Source of the DNA: Pseudomonadota bacterium
GTDB lineage: Bacteria > Pseudomonadota > Gammaproteobacteria > Burkholderiales > Chitinibacteraceae
DNA: 64,000 bases
Direction of reading: 5' to 3'
Assembly (NCBI GenBank): GCA_018261735.1
Contig: JAGTRM010000005.1
Location: 1-64,000 of the forward strand
Shown: piece by piece, positions 27,339 to 40,951 of the stretch
Numbering within the stretch: the first letter of the stretch is position 1
Layout of the letters: each line of letters opens with the position of its first letter
Made by a program: the position numbers and the translations under genes
Notes under the pieces: model-generated
Seen by the model: the letters and a program-made list of their open reading frames with translations, nothing else
What the model was told of the DNA's origin: nothing
Databases searched by the model: none

Positions 27339-28238
27339 TCAGCACAAGCCGGAGAGCAGGCGTTTGGGTCGCAGCACACCTTCCGCCACCTCACCCAAAC
27401 CGATGAACCGCGCATTATCCTTGGTTTCGCCCGGCGCGTAAAGCCGATACTCGCCCTCGAGCGATTGGCGGTCAACTGTCATGCCGTAGCGCATCCGCGC
27501 GTACTCGGCATCGGTCAGATCCATGCGCGGCAAATCCTGCAACAGCACATCCGGCGGCAACAAACATGCATCCCGCGCGGACAGCTCCATCGCCTCGAAA
27601 TCCGCCAGATTAATGGCATCATCAATACTGAAACCGGCGGTACGGGTGCGGCGCAAACCGGTGAGATAGGCACCACATCCGAGCGCCTTGCCGATATCAT
27701 CGGCGAGCACGCGGATATACGTCCCCTTCGAGCAGCGCACATCAACAACCAGGACATCCTCGGCAAACTCGATCAAGTCGAGCGCATAGATTTCGATCTG
27801 CCGCGCTGCACGTTCGATTTCCACACCCTGCCGGGCATACTCATAGAGCGCCTTGCCTTCAAACTTGAGCGCGGAATACATCGGCGGGACTTGGGTAATC
27901 ACGCCCAGAAACCGGCCCAACACCAAGCGCACCTGCACTTCGTCGCACGTCACCTCTCCCGACTTGCGGATTTCGCCTTCGCCATCGAGCGTGGTGGAAA
28001 CCTCGCCCAGCTTGATGGTGGCGCGGTAAGCCTTGTCGGCGTCGAGCATGCGCTGGGCAAACTTGGTGGCCTCGCCAAAGCACAGCGGCAACAAGCCGGT
28101 GGCAAACGGATCGAGCACGCCGGTATGGCCGCCTTTTTCCGCCGACAACAGCCATCGGCACTTCTGCAAGGCGCCATTGCTGGAATAACCGAAAGGCTTG
28201 TCCAGCAGCAGCACACCGTCAATCTTGCGCTTGGCCAT
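27339..28238 (-). CDS. truB: tRNA pseudouridine(55) synthase
   Basis: TruB makes pseudouridine 55 in the T-loop of tRNA. The 299-residue protein has the catalytic motif HTGVLDPFATGLLP with nucleophile D43, plus KAYRATIKLGEVSTTLDGEG and KGTYIRVLADDIG motifs, and a C-terminal PUA-like part. The start touches the rbfA stop (one-base overlap), so the two are translated from one message. Confidence 0.95.
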   Translation of the reverse strand: MAKRKIDGVLLLDKPFGYSSNGALQKCRWLLSAEKGGHTGVLDPFATGLLPLCFGEATKFAQRMLDADKAYRATIKLGEVSTTLDGEGEIRKSGEVTCDEVQVRLVLGRFLGVITQVPPMYSALKFEGKALYEYARQGVEIERAARQIEIYALDLIEFAEDVLVVDVRCSKGTYIRVLADDIGKALGCGAYLTGLRRTRTAGFSIDDAINLADFEAMELSARDACLLPPDVLLQDLPRMDLTDAEYARMRYGMTVDRQSLEGEYRLYAPGETKDNARFIGLGEVAEGVLRPKRLLSGLC

Positions 28239-28612
28239 CAGTCGTCGGCATCCGGCGCCTTGGGCAGACCACTGGCTTTGTCGATCAGATTGGACAGCTT
28301 GACGCCGTTTTCCACCGAGTGGTCATACTCGAAGTGCAGCTCCGGCATCTTGTAGAGCGAAATCCCGCGCGACAACCGGCTGCGCAAGAAACCCTTGGCA
28401 TGCTCGAGCACGGCGGCAATTTCCTTGGCTCCTTCAGTATCACCAAGGAAGGTGTAGAAAATCTTGGCATGCGAGTAGTCGCGCGTCACTTCGACATCGG
28501 TAATGGTGATCAGCTTGGCTTTGGAATGATCCAACTCGCCACGAATCAGTTCGGCAATATCACGCTGAATCTGTTGCGCCACACGATCGGCACGGGTGAA
28601 ATTTTTGGGCAT
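28238..28612 (-). CDS. rbfA: 30S ribosome-binding factor A
   Basis: RbfA helps mature the 5' end of 16S rRNA and supports growth in the cold. The 124-residue product has the KH-like fold motifs RVAQQIQRDIAELI, TITDVEVTRDYSHAKIF and FLRSRLSRGISLYKMPELHF. It lies between infB (upstream, with a terminator between) and truB (downstream, overlapping by one base). Confidence 0.95.
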   Translation of the reverse strand: MPKNFTRADRVAQQIQRDIAELIRGELDHSKAKLITITDVEVTRDYSHAKIFYTFLGDTEGAKEIAAVLEHAKGFLRSRLSRGISLYKMPELHFEYDHSVENGVKLSNLIDKASGLPKAPDADD

Positions 28613-28672
28613 GGTATATCAGCATCCACAAGTAAAGGGCGAGGTGTACCCGTTACGATCAATCAAAAACAG

Positions 28673-28702
28673 AAAAGGCGCAAGGCATGCCTTGCGCCTT
28701 TT
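28673..28702 (-). terminator. Terminator after infB (minus strand)
   Basis: A perfect 30-base dyad: AAAAGGCGCAAGGCA facing TGCCTTGCGCCTTTT. It lies between infB and rbfA, so rbfA-truB expression depends on read-through or on a promoter in 28613-28672. Confidence 0.85.
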
Positions 28703-28746
28703 GCAGCGAGGGAGAAGCATACGCCTCACACCTCTCCCGTTGCACT

Positions 28747-31404
<2,658 letters not shown>

Positions 31405-31423
31405 ACCTTGTCCTCCCCGGCGC

Positions 31424-32899
31424 TCAGGCGAACCAGTGTTCGCGCGCCTTCATGATGAGTTGCTTGGCGGCCTCTTCGTCGATGCCGGTCATTTCCATGA
31501 GCTCATCTACGGCCAGTTCGGCAAGGTCGTCTCGGGTACGGATCTCGTTCTCGGCCAACTTCGCCGCGAGTTCCGCATTCATTCCTTCGAGGGATTTCAG
31601 CTCCTCGGTCTGGTGCTCGAGTTTTTCTTCCAGTGCAATTGCACGGGTCAGCAGCGCATCACGGGCACGGGAACGCAGTTCGTTCACCGTTTGCTCGTCA
31701 AACGCCTCGATTTCCAGCATTTCGTTCAGCGGCACATAGGCCACTTCTTCCAGCGTGGTGAAGCCTTCCTGTACCAGGACATCCGCCACGTCGTCATCCA
31801 CATCGAGCGCCTGCGCAAACATCTGGCGCACGCCGTCGAATTCTTCCTGATGTTTCTGCTCAGCCTGGTCCACGGTCATGATATTGAGCTTCCAGCCACT
31901 CAATTCCGAAGCCAGCTTCACGTTCTGGCCGCCGCGACCAATCGCCATGGCGAGGTTGTCCTCGTCCACCACCACATCCATGCTGTGATTGTCTTCGTCG
32001 ATGATGATCGACGTAACCTCGGCCGGAGAAAGTGCATTGATGACGAACTGGGCCGGATCATGCGACCACAGCACGATGTCGACGCGCTCGCCCGCCAGCT
32101 CGTTACTGACTGCATTGACACGTGAACCGCGCACGCCGATGCAGGTGCCCTGCGGATCAACCCGCGGATCGTTCGACTTGACGGCGATCTTGGCACGCAT
32201 GCCCGGATCGCGCGCCACGCCCTTGAGTTCGATCAGGTTGTTTTCGATTTCCGGCACTTCGAGTTCGAACAGCTTGGCCATGAATTCCGGCACGGTGCGC
32301 GACAGCACCAGCATCGGGCCGCGACCCAGACGATCGATACGCAACAGGAAAGCCTTGGTGCGGTCGCCCACGCGCAGATTTTCCTTGGGGATCATGTGCT
32401 CGCGCGGCAACAGGGCTTCGAGCTTGCCGTTGATTTCAATAATGGCGCTGCCGCGCTCGATACGCTTGATCGTGCCGGACACGATATGTTCGCGCCGCTG
32501 CAGGAAGTCATTCAGGCTTTGCTCGCGCTCGGCATCGCGAATGCGCTGCAGGATGACCTGCTTGGCCGCCTGCGCGCCGATACGACCGAATTCAATCGGC
32601 TCAAGCTCGACTTCCCAGGTATCGCCCAGCTTGAGATTGGCATCGTAATCAGCCACATCAGTCATTGCAATTTGACGGGAAGGCTCTTCGTGATCGTTAT
32701 CCTCCACCACGGTCCAGACCCGGAAGGAGCGATATTCGCCGCTGTCGCGATCAATGGAAACGCGTACATCCACCTCGTCTTCGAAACGCTTTTTAGTGGC
32801 TGAAGCGAGTGCGGTTTCCAGCGCACCGAACACGATTTCGCGATCCACGTTTTTTTCATGTGCCAGTGCATCCACCAGCACCAGAATTTCACGATTCAT
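31424..32899 (-). CDS. nusA: Transcription termination/antitermination protein NusA
   Basis: NusA binds RNA polymerase and modulates pausing, termination and antitermination. The 491-residue protein shows the N-terminal polymerase-binding domain, an S1 domain ([20 protein letters not shown]), two KH domains (including [16 protein letters not shown] and [15 protein letters not shown]) and two C-terminal acidic repeats. Start set at [13 protein letters not shown]: the GTG two codons earlier leaves only three bases after the GGGAGG ribosome site, whereas this ATG leaves nine. Confidence 0.96.
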   Translation of the reverse strand: MNREILVLVDALAHEKNVDREIVFGALETALASATKKRFEDEVDVRVSIDRDSGEYRSFRVWTVVEDNDHEEPSRQIAMTDVADYDANLKLGDTWEVELEPIEFGRIGAQAAKQVILQRIRDAEREQSLNDFLQRREHIVSGTIKRIERGSAIIEINGKLEALLPREHMIPKENLRVGDRTKAFLLRIDRLGRGPMLVLSRTVPEFMAKLFELEVPEIENNLIELKGVARDPGMRAKIAVKSNDPRVDPQGTCIGVRGSRVNAVSNELAGERVDIVLWSHDPAQFVINALSPAEVTSIIIDEDNHSMDVVVDEDNLAMAIGRGGQNVKLASELSGWKLNIMTVDQAEQKHQEEFDGVRQMFAQALDVDDDVADVLVQEGFTTLEEVAYVPLNEMLEIEAFDEQTVNELRSRARDALLTRAIALEEKLEHQTEELKSLEGMNAELAAKLAENEIRTRDDLAELAVDELMEMTGIDEEAAKQLIMKAREHWFA

Positions 32900-32948
32900 T
32901 TTCACACACCTCCCGGCGGTCTGTTTCCGCCTGACTCAATGCTTCTGA

Positions 32949-33410
32949 TTACTTCTTCTTACGGGCAACTGGCTTGCCGACTTGCGGCTCCAGACGCACC
33001 TTGTCCACGGTTTGACGCGGAAAACGCAACACCTCGCCCTCCACATCGACAACCACGTCGCCTTCGATCAATCCCTCAAGCTTGCCAACGAAATGGCGGC
33101 GACGATCTGCAAGAGGAACACGCAACTTGACCTTCACCGTTTCACCGGCAAAACGCTCGAAATCCGCCGGCTTCTTCAGCGGCCGATCCAGGCCGGGCGA
33201 AGAAACCTCCAGGCGCTCGTAATCGATGTTTTCCACCATAAAGAGCCGCGTCAGGTGGTTGCTCACCGCCACGCAATCATCAATGGTGATGCCTTCCGGC
33301 CTATCAATGAACAGCCGCAACAAGCCACGGCTCGCAAACTCGACATCGACGAGTTCATAACCCAGGCCCGGCACTGTTTCTTCCAGCAGCGATTGCAGAT
33401 TGGTCGCCAT
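32949..33410 (-). CDS. rimP: Ribosome maturation factor RimP
   Basis: RimP is needed for 30S subunit maturation. The 153-residue product has the family stretches [29 protein letters not shown] and [17 protein letters not shown], ending in basic VARKKK. Start chosen at [12 protein letters not shown], where the family begins; the frame is open for 73 more codons upstream without homology and would run through the promoter. It is first in rimP-nusA-infB. Confidence 0.95.
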   Translation of the reverse strand: MATNLQSLLEETVPGLGYELVDVEFASRGLLRLFIDRPEGITIDDCVAVSNHLTRLFMVENIDYERLEVSSPGLDRPLKKPADFERFAGETVKVKLRVPLADRRRHFVGKLEGLIEGDVVVDVEGEVLRFPRQTVDKVRLEPQVGKPVARKKK

Positions 33411-33709
33411 ATTCCACTCGGTTGATACAAACAAAAAATGGGCTGCAAAACTGCGCGCCCATTCGAAAGCACATCCCTGAATAACCGGGATGGCCGGCAT
33501 TATAGCGAAAAACCCACTCCAGCGAAACACCGCAAATGGCCTCGCATCGCCCATACAGCAGGAAATACGCCCCAATAGGCCCAAGCCTGCCAGCCGAAAC
33601 CCATTATCAAGCACCCATTGCGCAGTCATCCCCGTGGCAAGAAGTCCACCCCGAGACCAGGCGGGTCATCTAGAATCAACAGGAAAACCATTTCACCCGG
33701 GATTGCATC
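33411..33709. promoter_or_regulatory. Divergent region rimP / pilU with a rimP promoter
   Basis: About 300 bases without a gene. On the minus strand a consensus TATAAT (33499-33504) sits 88 bases before the rimP start, with a weak TTTCGC at the -35 place 17 bases further up; it probably drives rimP-nusA-infB. I see no tRNA here, unlike the E. coli metY-rimP arrangement. Nothing clear is seen for pilU. Confidence 0.5.
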
Positions 33710-34873
33710 ATGAACCTCTTGCCTTTTTTCAAGTTGATGGCGGAACGCAATGCTTCCGACCTGTTCCTGTCGGCCAACTCACCGGTCCTCATCAAGATCC
33801 AGGGAAGCTGCTATCCCGTCAACAACCAGGTCTTGAACAGCGAACACGTCAAAATGTTGGTCTACCAACTGCTCTCGCCGGAGCGCATCGCTGCTTTTGA
33901 ACGCGATCTTGAACTCAACATGGGTTACGAAATTCCGGGCACTGGCAATTACCGGATCAATATTTTCAAAAGCCGCGGCTCGGTTGCCATGGTGGTACGT
34001 TTCATCAAACCCCAAGCGCCTTCGATAGAGTCACTGCGCATGCCGGATATCCTCAAGAATCTGGTCATGGAAAAACGCGGCATCGTCCTGGTGGTCGGCG
34101 CAACGGGTTCAGGCAAGTCATCAACCGTTTCCGCCATGCTCGATTACCGCAACAGCAATCACAACGGCCATATCCTGACCGTGGAAGATCCGGTCGAATT
34201 CATCTATTCGCACAAGAAATCGCTCGTCAACCAGCGCGAAGTAGGGACCGATACCCGCAGTTATTCCGAGGCATTGAAAAACGCGATGCGCGAAGCACCC
34301 AACGTGCTGATGATCGGCGAAGTGCGTGACCCGGAAACCATGGGCTACGCGCTGCAATATGCACTGGCGGGCCACCTGTGCGTCAGCACGCTGCACGCCA
34401 ACAACAGCTACCACTCGCTCTCGCGCATCGTGAATTTCTTCCCGCTGGATGCACGCGAAAGCCTGCTCTATGACCTGTCCAACGCCTTGCGCGCCGTGGT
34501 ATCGCAGCGCTTGGTCCGCAGCAAGACCGGCCAGCTGATTCCCGCCGTGGAAATCATGCTCAACACCAGTTACATCGCCGAATTGATCCGCAATGGCGAG
34601 CTCAGCAAGATCAAGGAAGCCATGGAACAAAGTCTGACCGAGGGTTCGCAAACCTTCGAACAATCGCTTTACCGGCTCTACCGTGATGGCGAGATCGAGC
34701 TGGACGAGGCCCTGCGCAACGCTGATTCGGCAACCAATCTTTCCTGGATGGTCAACAACGCCCAAAGCGTGCCCGAACAGGAAGAGCCCCCGCGCACCAC
34801 CGCAGCGACTACGCCCAAACAAGGCGACACCGACGGCGGTGACGAATTGATGTTTGACATGTCGCTCCACTGA
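33710..34873 (+). CDS. pilU: Twitching motility ATPase PilU (PilT paralogue)
   Basis: PilU is a hexameric ATPase that aids type IV pilus retraction alongside PilT. The 387-residue protein has the Walker A motif GATGSGKSST (130-139), the Asp box ILTVEDPVEF, Walker B VLMIGEVRDPETM and the His box GHLCVSTLHANN. The N-terminal stretch MNLLPFFKLMAERNASDLFL and long C-terminal tail favour PilU over PilT. The usual neighbour pilT is not here. Confidence 0.88.
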   Translation: MNLLPFFKLMAERNASDLFLSANSPVLIKIQGSCYPVNNQVLNSEHVKMLVYQLLSPERIAAFERDLELNMGYEIPGTGNYRINIFKSRGSVAMVVRFIKPQAPSIESLRMPDILKNLVMEKRGIVLVVGATGSGKSSTVSAMLDYRNSNHNGHILTVEDPVEFIYSHKKSLVNQREVGTDTRSYSEALKNAMREAPNVLMIGEVRDPETMGYALQYALAGHLCVSTLHANNSYHSLSRIVNFFPLDARESLLYDLSNALRAVVSQRLVRSKTGQLIPAVEIMLNTSYIAELIRNGELSKIKEAMEQSLTEGSQTFEQSLYRLYRDGEIELDEALRNADSATNLSWMVNNAQSVPEQEEPPRTTAATTPKQGDTDGGDELMFDMSLH

Positions 34874-34917
34874 GCCAATCCAACAACTCCACCCGATCCG
34901 GCACGAAAGAAGAACCC

Positions 34918-36389
<1,472 letters not shown>

Positions 36390-36395
36390 ACCTTG

Positions 36396-36431
36396 AAATA
36401 ACAAAGGCGGCCGAGGCCGCCTTTGTTATTT
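36396..36431. terminator. Bidirectional terminator between dapE and apbC
   Basis: AAATAACAAAGGCGGCC and GGCCGCCTTTGTTATTT are perfect complements around two bases, with A and T tracts on both sides, between convergent genes. Confidence 0.88.
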
Positions 36432-36451
36432 CTGGATTTGTTATTTCTGGA
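36422..36451. repeat. 15-bp tandem duplication at the apbC 3' end
   Basis: TTTGTTATTTCTGGA occurs twice head to tail (36422-36436 and 36437-36451). The second copy contains the apbC stop and last codons (IQK on the minus strand); the first forms part of the terminator arm. Confidence 0.8.
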
Positions 36452-37523
36452 TCACGATCGTGGGGAACTTGCTGCTGTAATCACGCGCCTTGTCCGCCAC
36501 TTTCACCGCCACCTTGCGGGCAATGGCCTTGTACAGCCCGGCGATCTTGCCGTCCGGTTCGTCCGCCACGCTGGGGCGGCCGGCATCGGCGCCCAAGCGG
36601 ATCGACAAATCCAGCGGCAACTGTCCCAGCAGATCCACGCCATACTCGGCACTCATCTTCGCCGCACCGCCTTCGCCAAAGATCGGCTCGACATGTCCGC
36701 AATTGGAGCAGACGTGCATGCTCATGTTCTCGACGATACCCAGGATCGGCACGCCCACTTTTTCGAACATCTTCAAGCCCTTGCGTGCATCGAGCAGGGC
36801 AATGTCCTGCGGAGTGGTCACGATGATGGCGCCGGTTACCGGCACTTTCTGTGAAAGGGTGAGCTGGATATCGCCGGTACCCGGCGGCAGATCGATCACC
36901 AGGTAATCAATCTCGCCCCACGCGGTATCGTTAAGCAACTGGGTCAGCGCCTGCGTAACCATCGGGCCGCGCCAGACCATCGGCTGTTCGGGGTCAATCA
37001 TGCTGCCGATCGACATCACTTTCACGCCATAATTTTGCAACGGCAGGATATGCTGGCCATCGGTTTCCGGCTGTTGGCCCGCCACCCCCATGATCAGCGG
37101 CTGCGAGGGCCCATAGATATCAGCATCAAGCAAGCCGACCTGCGCACCTTCCGCCGCCAGCGCCAGCGCCAGATTGGCCGCCGTGGTGGATTTGCCCACC
37201 CCGCCCTTGCCACTGGCCACGGCAATAATGTTCTTCACGCCCGGCAGCAACTTCACACCCGGTTGCACGGCATGCGCAATGATCTGGCTTGAAACATCCA
37301 CACTGACCGAAACCACACCCGGTACCCGCAACAAGGCACCCACCACTTGGGCGCGCACCTGTTCGAAACGGCTTTGCGCCGGGTAACCCAGCACGATTCC
37401 CAGGCTGACCTTGCCATCTTGAAGCTTGAGATTTTTGACGCACTTGGCAGAAACATAGTCCTTGCCGGTTTCCGGGTCGATCAAGGTGGCAAGCGCGGAC
37501 TGCAGATCATCAAGGCTGGGCAT
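36441..37523 (-). CDS. apbC: Iron-sulfur cluster carrier protein Mrp/ApbC
   Basis: ApbC is a P-loop ATPase that carries Fe-S clusters to target enzymes. The product has an N-terminal MIP18-like domain (LIDPETGKDYVSA), the deviant Walker A SGKGGVGKST, switch regions LDADIYGPSQP and DLPPGTGD, and a cluster-binding CSNCG motif. I start at MPSLDDL because GGAA lies at ribosome-site distance; a Met four codons upstream (37535) is possible but lacks such a site. Length about 360. Confidence 0.93.
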   Translation of the reverse strand: MPSLDDLQSALATLIDPETGKDYVSAKCVKNLKLQDGKVSLGIVLGYPAQSRFEQVRAQVVGALLRVPGVVSVSVDVSSQIIAHAVQPGVKLLPGVKNIIAVASGKGGVGKSTTAANLALALAAEGAQVGLLDADIYGPSQPLIMGVAGQQPETDGQHILPLQNYGVKVMSIGSMIDPEQPMVWRGPMVTQALTQLLNDTAWGEIDYLVIDLPPGTGDIQLTLSQKVPVTGAIIVTTPQDIALLDARKGLKMFEKVGVPILGIVENMSMHVCSNCGHVEPIFGEGGAAKMSAEYGVDLLGQLPLDLSIRLGADAGRPSVADEPDGKIAGLYKAIARKVAVKVADKARDYSSKFPTIVIQK

Positions 37524-37634
37524 GGCAGGTTCCATTTAGAAAAGTTCAGCTTCAGAAATGGCGCCGGGCAGCCATTTTTCAAGCTGCCCGGCCAGTTTGA
37601 GCGCAGAAATGGCTTCCCGCAACGCAATCGCCGC

Positions 37635-37931
37635 TTATTTATTCTTGAGGCATTCGCTCATGAACTTCTTGCGCTCATCGCCCTTGAGCATTTTCTCGCC
37701 GGCATCCTTGTTGCAGATCTTCATCTTTTCCTGCTGGGTGGGCGCGGCGGCCGGTGCGGAAGCGGTCTTGAGGCACTCGCTCATGAATTTTTTCCGTTCA
37801 TCCCCTTTCAGGGTCTTGGCGGTCGCTTCCTTGTTACATGTGGTCATTTTGGTTTGTTGTGCGTTTGCGGCGTAGACATTCCCGGCGAACAGGGCGGCCA
37901 GACCCAATAGGGCAAAACGAGCTGCAATCAT
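37635..37931 (-). CDS. PsiF-repeat periplasmic protein
   Basis: This 98-residue protein has a signal peptide (MIAARFALLGLAALFAGNVYA) followed by two near-identical units, each with CNKEA/CNKDA, then LKGDERKKFMSECLK. The unit is the PsiF repeat, named from the phosphate-starvation-inducible PsiF of E. coli; function unknown. The four Cys may form disulfides. The two copies share a 14-residue identical core, suggesting a recent internal duplication. A CCGGGCAGC hairpin (37564-37591) lies downstream but lacks a T run. Confidence 0.82.
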   Translation of the reverse strand: MIAARFALLGLAALFAGNVYAANAQQTKMTTCNKEATAKTLKGDERKKFMSECLKTASAPAAAPTQQEKMKICNKDAGEKMLKGDERKKFMSECLKNK

Positions 37932-38012
37932 GTGATGACTCCTGTAATTAGTTTGATCGCCAATAACGGCACCATGAAGTGTAGACGAAGCTTAGCCGGT
38001 TAAATACTTCTC

Positions 38013-39698
38013 TCACTTCACAGGTTGTCCGCTTGCAACACGAAAATCCTCAATCGCGTCGTCCAGATGGTCGTAGAAATGATCCGAACCAAGCGCTTGA
38101 GTCACACCATAACGCGCAAACGACACGCGCAACGGCCGATTGCAGCGGGCAAAGCGCAAATGAATGCCCTTCTCCCGCAGTTCGCGATGAAACGACAACA
38201 ACTGCTCGGCAGCAGTGACATCGGTTTCCACCATGGCCTGGGCATCGATCACAATCCAGCGTACATCCGGATTGCGGCCCACCAATTCGCGCAGGCGCTC
38301 AACAAAATAATGGGCATTGGCAAACAGCAGGGGCGCATAGAACCGGTAGACGATCAAGCCCGGCATGGTGCAGTACCTGCCGTTGGCCTCCGCCTCGCCC
38401 ACATCGTGATAACCGCCACGACCGGCCACTTCGCAAAGCATGGCATCAAACGGGCGAGAGAACGACTGGATTACCCGGATCAGCGACAACAGAATACCCA
38501 CCAGGATGCCAGGTACGACGCCTACCGTGAGCACGCCCAGCGCCGTCAGCACCGCGAACCAGCCGGCACTGCGATCCAGCGCGAACAAATGGCGCATCGC
38601 ACGCGGTTCGAGCAAATAGAGGCCGGCATGGATCAGCAAGGCAGCCACGGCCACGGCAGGCAGGTGATTGAGCAGCCTGGTCAAAAAGAACAGGAACACC
38701 CCGATCAGGATCGCAGCGATCAACCCGGCAAGCTGGCTCTTGGCCCCGGCCGCATCGTTCAGGGTGGTGCGCGATTGACTGGCGCCCAGCGCAAAGCCCC
38801 CGAACAGACCCGCCAGCAGACTGGCCACACCGATGCCGGCCAATTCCTTGTTGGCATCACTTTCCTCATGATTGCGTTCGGCAAAGGCCCGCGCCATCAA
38901 GATGCCCTCAGGCATGGCCAGCAGCACAATACCGATCGCCGCCGGCAGCAACAGGCTGATTTCATGCAGCCCGATGGTCGGCGCGGAAAACCCCAGCTCG
39001 GGCACTGGCAGGGGCCCGACCATCGCCAAGCCTAGCTCCCGGAAGTCCAGCGCATAATCCAGCGCAATCAGGGTAGCAAACACAATGAGCGGCGCTGGCC
39101 AGCGCGGCGCGAAGCGGCGGAACAGCCAGAACACCAGCAACAGCGCCAGCCCGATCGCCAGGGTCAGGCCATGCCAGTTGGGATAGGCCAGAATGAACTC
39201 GCTCACGCGCGGCAGAAAATCGGTTTGTTGCAGTTCGATCCGGCCCATTTTCGCCAGCTGGGTCACGATCAGGATCAGGGCAGCGCCCTGCATGAACCCG
39301 GTCAGGATAGGCTTGGACAAGAGATCGGCCATGGAGCCCAAGCGCGCCAGCGCGGCCAGCAACAAAAAGATGCCCACGATGATGGCCAACAGACTGGCCA
39401 AACCTGCGGCCCGCCACGTATCGCCACCAGCCAGCGGCCCAACCCCCGCCGCGATCAGCAGCGCAATCGCCGCATCCGGACCGACAATCACCTGGCGCGA
39501 GGAACCGAAGACCGCATAAGCCAGCATGCCGAGCACCGCCGTCACCAAACCGGTCTGGGGTGGCAAGCCGGCCAGTTCGGCATAGGCAATCACCGAGGGA
39601 ATCGCCAGCACGCCCACGCTGATTCCCGCCAGCAGATCGGCACGCAGCCAATTGCGCCGGTAGCTACGCATGACGCGCCAGCCTGCATCCACACTCAT
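38013..39698 (-). CDS. SulP-family inorganic anion transporter with STAS domain
   Basis: The 561-residue inner-membrane protein has about 11-12 hydrophobic segments, the SulP signature area (GISVGVLAIPSVIAYAELAGLPPQTGL; GALGASQSRT-type loop) and a cytosolic C-terminal STAS domain (about 430-550; WIVIDAQAMVETDVTAAEQL). SulP proteins carry sulfate, bicarbonate or other anions. No sulfur or carbon-fixation gene is adjacent, so the substrate cannot be assigned. Confidence 0.88.
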   Translation of the reverse strand: MSVDAGWRVMRSYRRNWLRADLLAGISVGVLAIPSVIAYAELAGLPPQTGLVTAVLGMLAYAVFGSSRQVIVGPDAAIALLIAAGVGPLAGGDTWRAAGLASLLAIIVGIFLLLAALARLGSMADLLSKPILTGFMQGAALILIVTQLAKMGRIELQQTDFLPRVSEFILAYPNWHGLTLAIGLALLLVFWLFRRFAPRWPAPLIVFATLIALDYALDFRELGLAMVGPLPVPELGFSAPTIGLHEISLLLPAAIGIVLLAMPEGILMARAFAERNHEESDANKELAGIGVASLLAGLFGGFALGASQSRTTLNDAAGAKSQLAGLIAAILIGVFLFFLTRLLNHLPAVAVAALLIHAGLYLLEPRAMRHLFALDRSAGWFAVLTALGVLTVGVVPGILVGILLSLIRVIQSFSRPFDAMLCEVAGRGGYHDVGEAEANGRYCTMPGLIVYRFYAPLLFANAHYFVERLRELVGRNPDVRWIVIDAQAMVETDVTAAEQLLSFHRELREKGIHLRFARCNRPLRVSFARYGVTQALGSDHFYDHLDDAIEDFRVASGQPVK

Positions 39699-39779
39699 CG
39701 CTTTATCCTGATCATTTCACGCCACACCAGTGCAGGCGTTCTACTATGAAAACATGTTATTTCGAGTGTAGCGTATCCC

Positions 39780-40454
39780 ATGTACTTGATTGCCCATCGT
39801 GGGTTATCCCACATCGCGCCGGAAAACACGCTGGCCGCCTTTGCCTGTGCGCTGGCTGCGGGCTTTCACGGCATCCAGACCGATGTCCGCCTGTCTGCCG
39901 ATGGCGAACTGGTCCTGTTCCACAATCGCACCACGCCCGATGGCCTGTCCGTTTCGGCACTGACCCGCAGCGAGCTTTCGCTGGAGGCCGGCTATCTGGT
40001 GCCCACGCTTTCCGAATCGCTGGAAGCGTTTCCGGATGCGCTCTGGAATATCGAGATCAAAACTCCCGCTGCTGCCCCCGCCACGTTCGCACTGCTGGAC
40101 ATGTTCGCGGGTCAACGCAATATCCTGCTCACTTCGGTTCGCCACGAAATCATCCTGGAAGCGGCAGAATTGCTTGATGTCGAGTGCGGCCTGCTGATCG
40201 CCCATCGCCCGCCGGCGCTAAATACGGTGCTCTATCCTGCCATGCCCTATCCGCGTTTGCGCACGCTGGTCTGGGACTATGAAGCGCTTGATCCCGGCTT
40301 GCAGCAACAAGCGAACGCACTGGGATTCCACAATTGGGTATACGGCGCACAAACCGATTACGAACACGCGTTTTGTTCCGAATTTGGCATACACGGAATC
40401 ATCACCGATTACCCGGAATTCGTGGGCTTGAGCTATTCGTCCGGCCTGCAATAA
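39780..40454 (+). CDS. Glycerophosphodiester phosphodiesterase-family protein with altered metal site
   Basis: The 224-residue protein has the GDPD fold: MYLIAHRGLSHIAPENTLAAF at the N-terminus, IQTDVRLSADGELVLFHN, and NIEIKTP in the middle, ending in GIITDYP. Members cleave glycerophosphodiesters to glycerol 3-phosphate and an alcohol. Two positions are odd: the metal ligand Glu of the usual ExD motif is Gln (QTD), and the usual HD after LVLF is HN. HRG and EIK are kept. It is short for the family and may be altered in activity. Confidence 0.78.
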   Translation: MYLIAHRGLSHIAPENTLAAFACALAAGFHGIQTDVRLSADGELVLFHNRTTPDGLSVSALTRSELSLEAGYLVPTLSESLEAFPDALWNIEIKTPAAAPATFALLDMFAGQRNILLTSVRHEIILEAAELLDVECGLLIAHRPPALNTVLYPAMPYPRLRTLVWDYEALDPGLQQQANALGFHNWVYGAQTDYEHAFCSEFGIHGIITDYPEFVGLSYSSGLQ

Positions 40455-40476
40455 GCGTTCGACGCTTGCCATGCGC

Positions 40477-40517
40477 CCAATAAAAAACCGCCGAAAAATC
40501 CGGCGGTTTTTTATTGG
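40477..40517. terminator. Bidirectional terminator between GDPD and hemerythrin genes
   Basis: CCAATAAAAAACCGCCG and CGGCGGTTTTTTATTGG are perfect complements with a 7-base loop, with A and T tracts serving both convergent genes. Confidence 0.9.
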
Positions 40518-40528
40518 CAAGGCAATGT

Positions 40529-40933
40529 TCAGGGATGGGCAACCGCAATGGCAGCAGCCAGTTTCTTGTCCAAACCCTGGATATGGTTGCGCAGCCAATC
40601 GGCGAGGAAGTTGCTCACGCTCACGGTAATGGTGATTGAACCATTGTCGAAGCGTTCCTGCAGGTCTTTGACTTCCCTCACCAGCCGTTCATGTTCAGCC
40701 TTGTGGGATTGGTAATCCACGTAATCAATCTGGCGCATGAAACCTTCTTCCCGCTCGAAGTGATTAACGGTACTGCGCACCAGATCATCAAGTATCTTGC
40801 CGACCACATCCTTGTTCTGGCCCGTGCGCATGGCTTCATTCAAACTGGCAACCAGATCAATCAGTTGCTTGTGATCATCGTCGATATGCTGGTTACCCAC
40901 GCTCAGCGCGTCATCCCACTGATACAAAGCCAT
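40529..40933 (-). CDS. Bacteriohemerythrin (downstream copy)
   Basis: A 134-residue single-domain hemerythrin that binds oxygen at a di-iron site. All ligands are present in family order: IDDDHKQL (His), HFEREE (His, Glu), HKAEH (two His) and HIQGLD (His, Asp). It follows a paralogue by 18 bases on the same strand and probably forms an operon with it. Possible roles are oxygen storage, delivery to oxidases or sensing. Confidence 0.92.
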   Translation of the reverse strand: MALYQWDDALSVGNQHIDDDHKQLIDLVASLNEAMRTGQNKDVVGKILDDLVRSTVNHFEREEGFMRQIDYVDYQSHKAEHERLVREVKDLQERFDNGSITITVSVSNFLADWLRNHIQGLDKKLAAAIAVAHP

Positions 40934-40951
40934 GCTTGTTCTTCTCCCGTG

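Noticed and set aside
33411..33629. N-terminal extension of rimP by 73 codons
   Set aside because: It lacks family homology and would place the TATAAT promoter element inside the gene.
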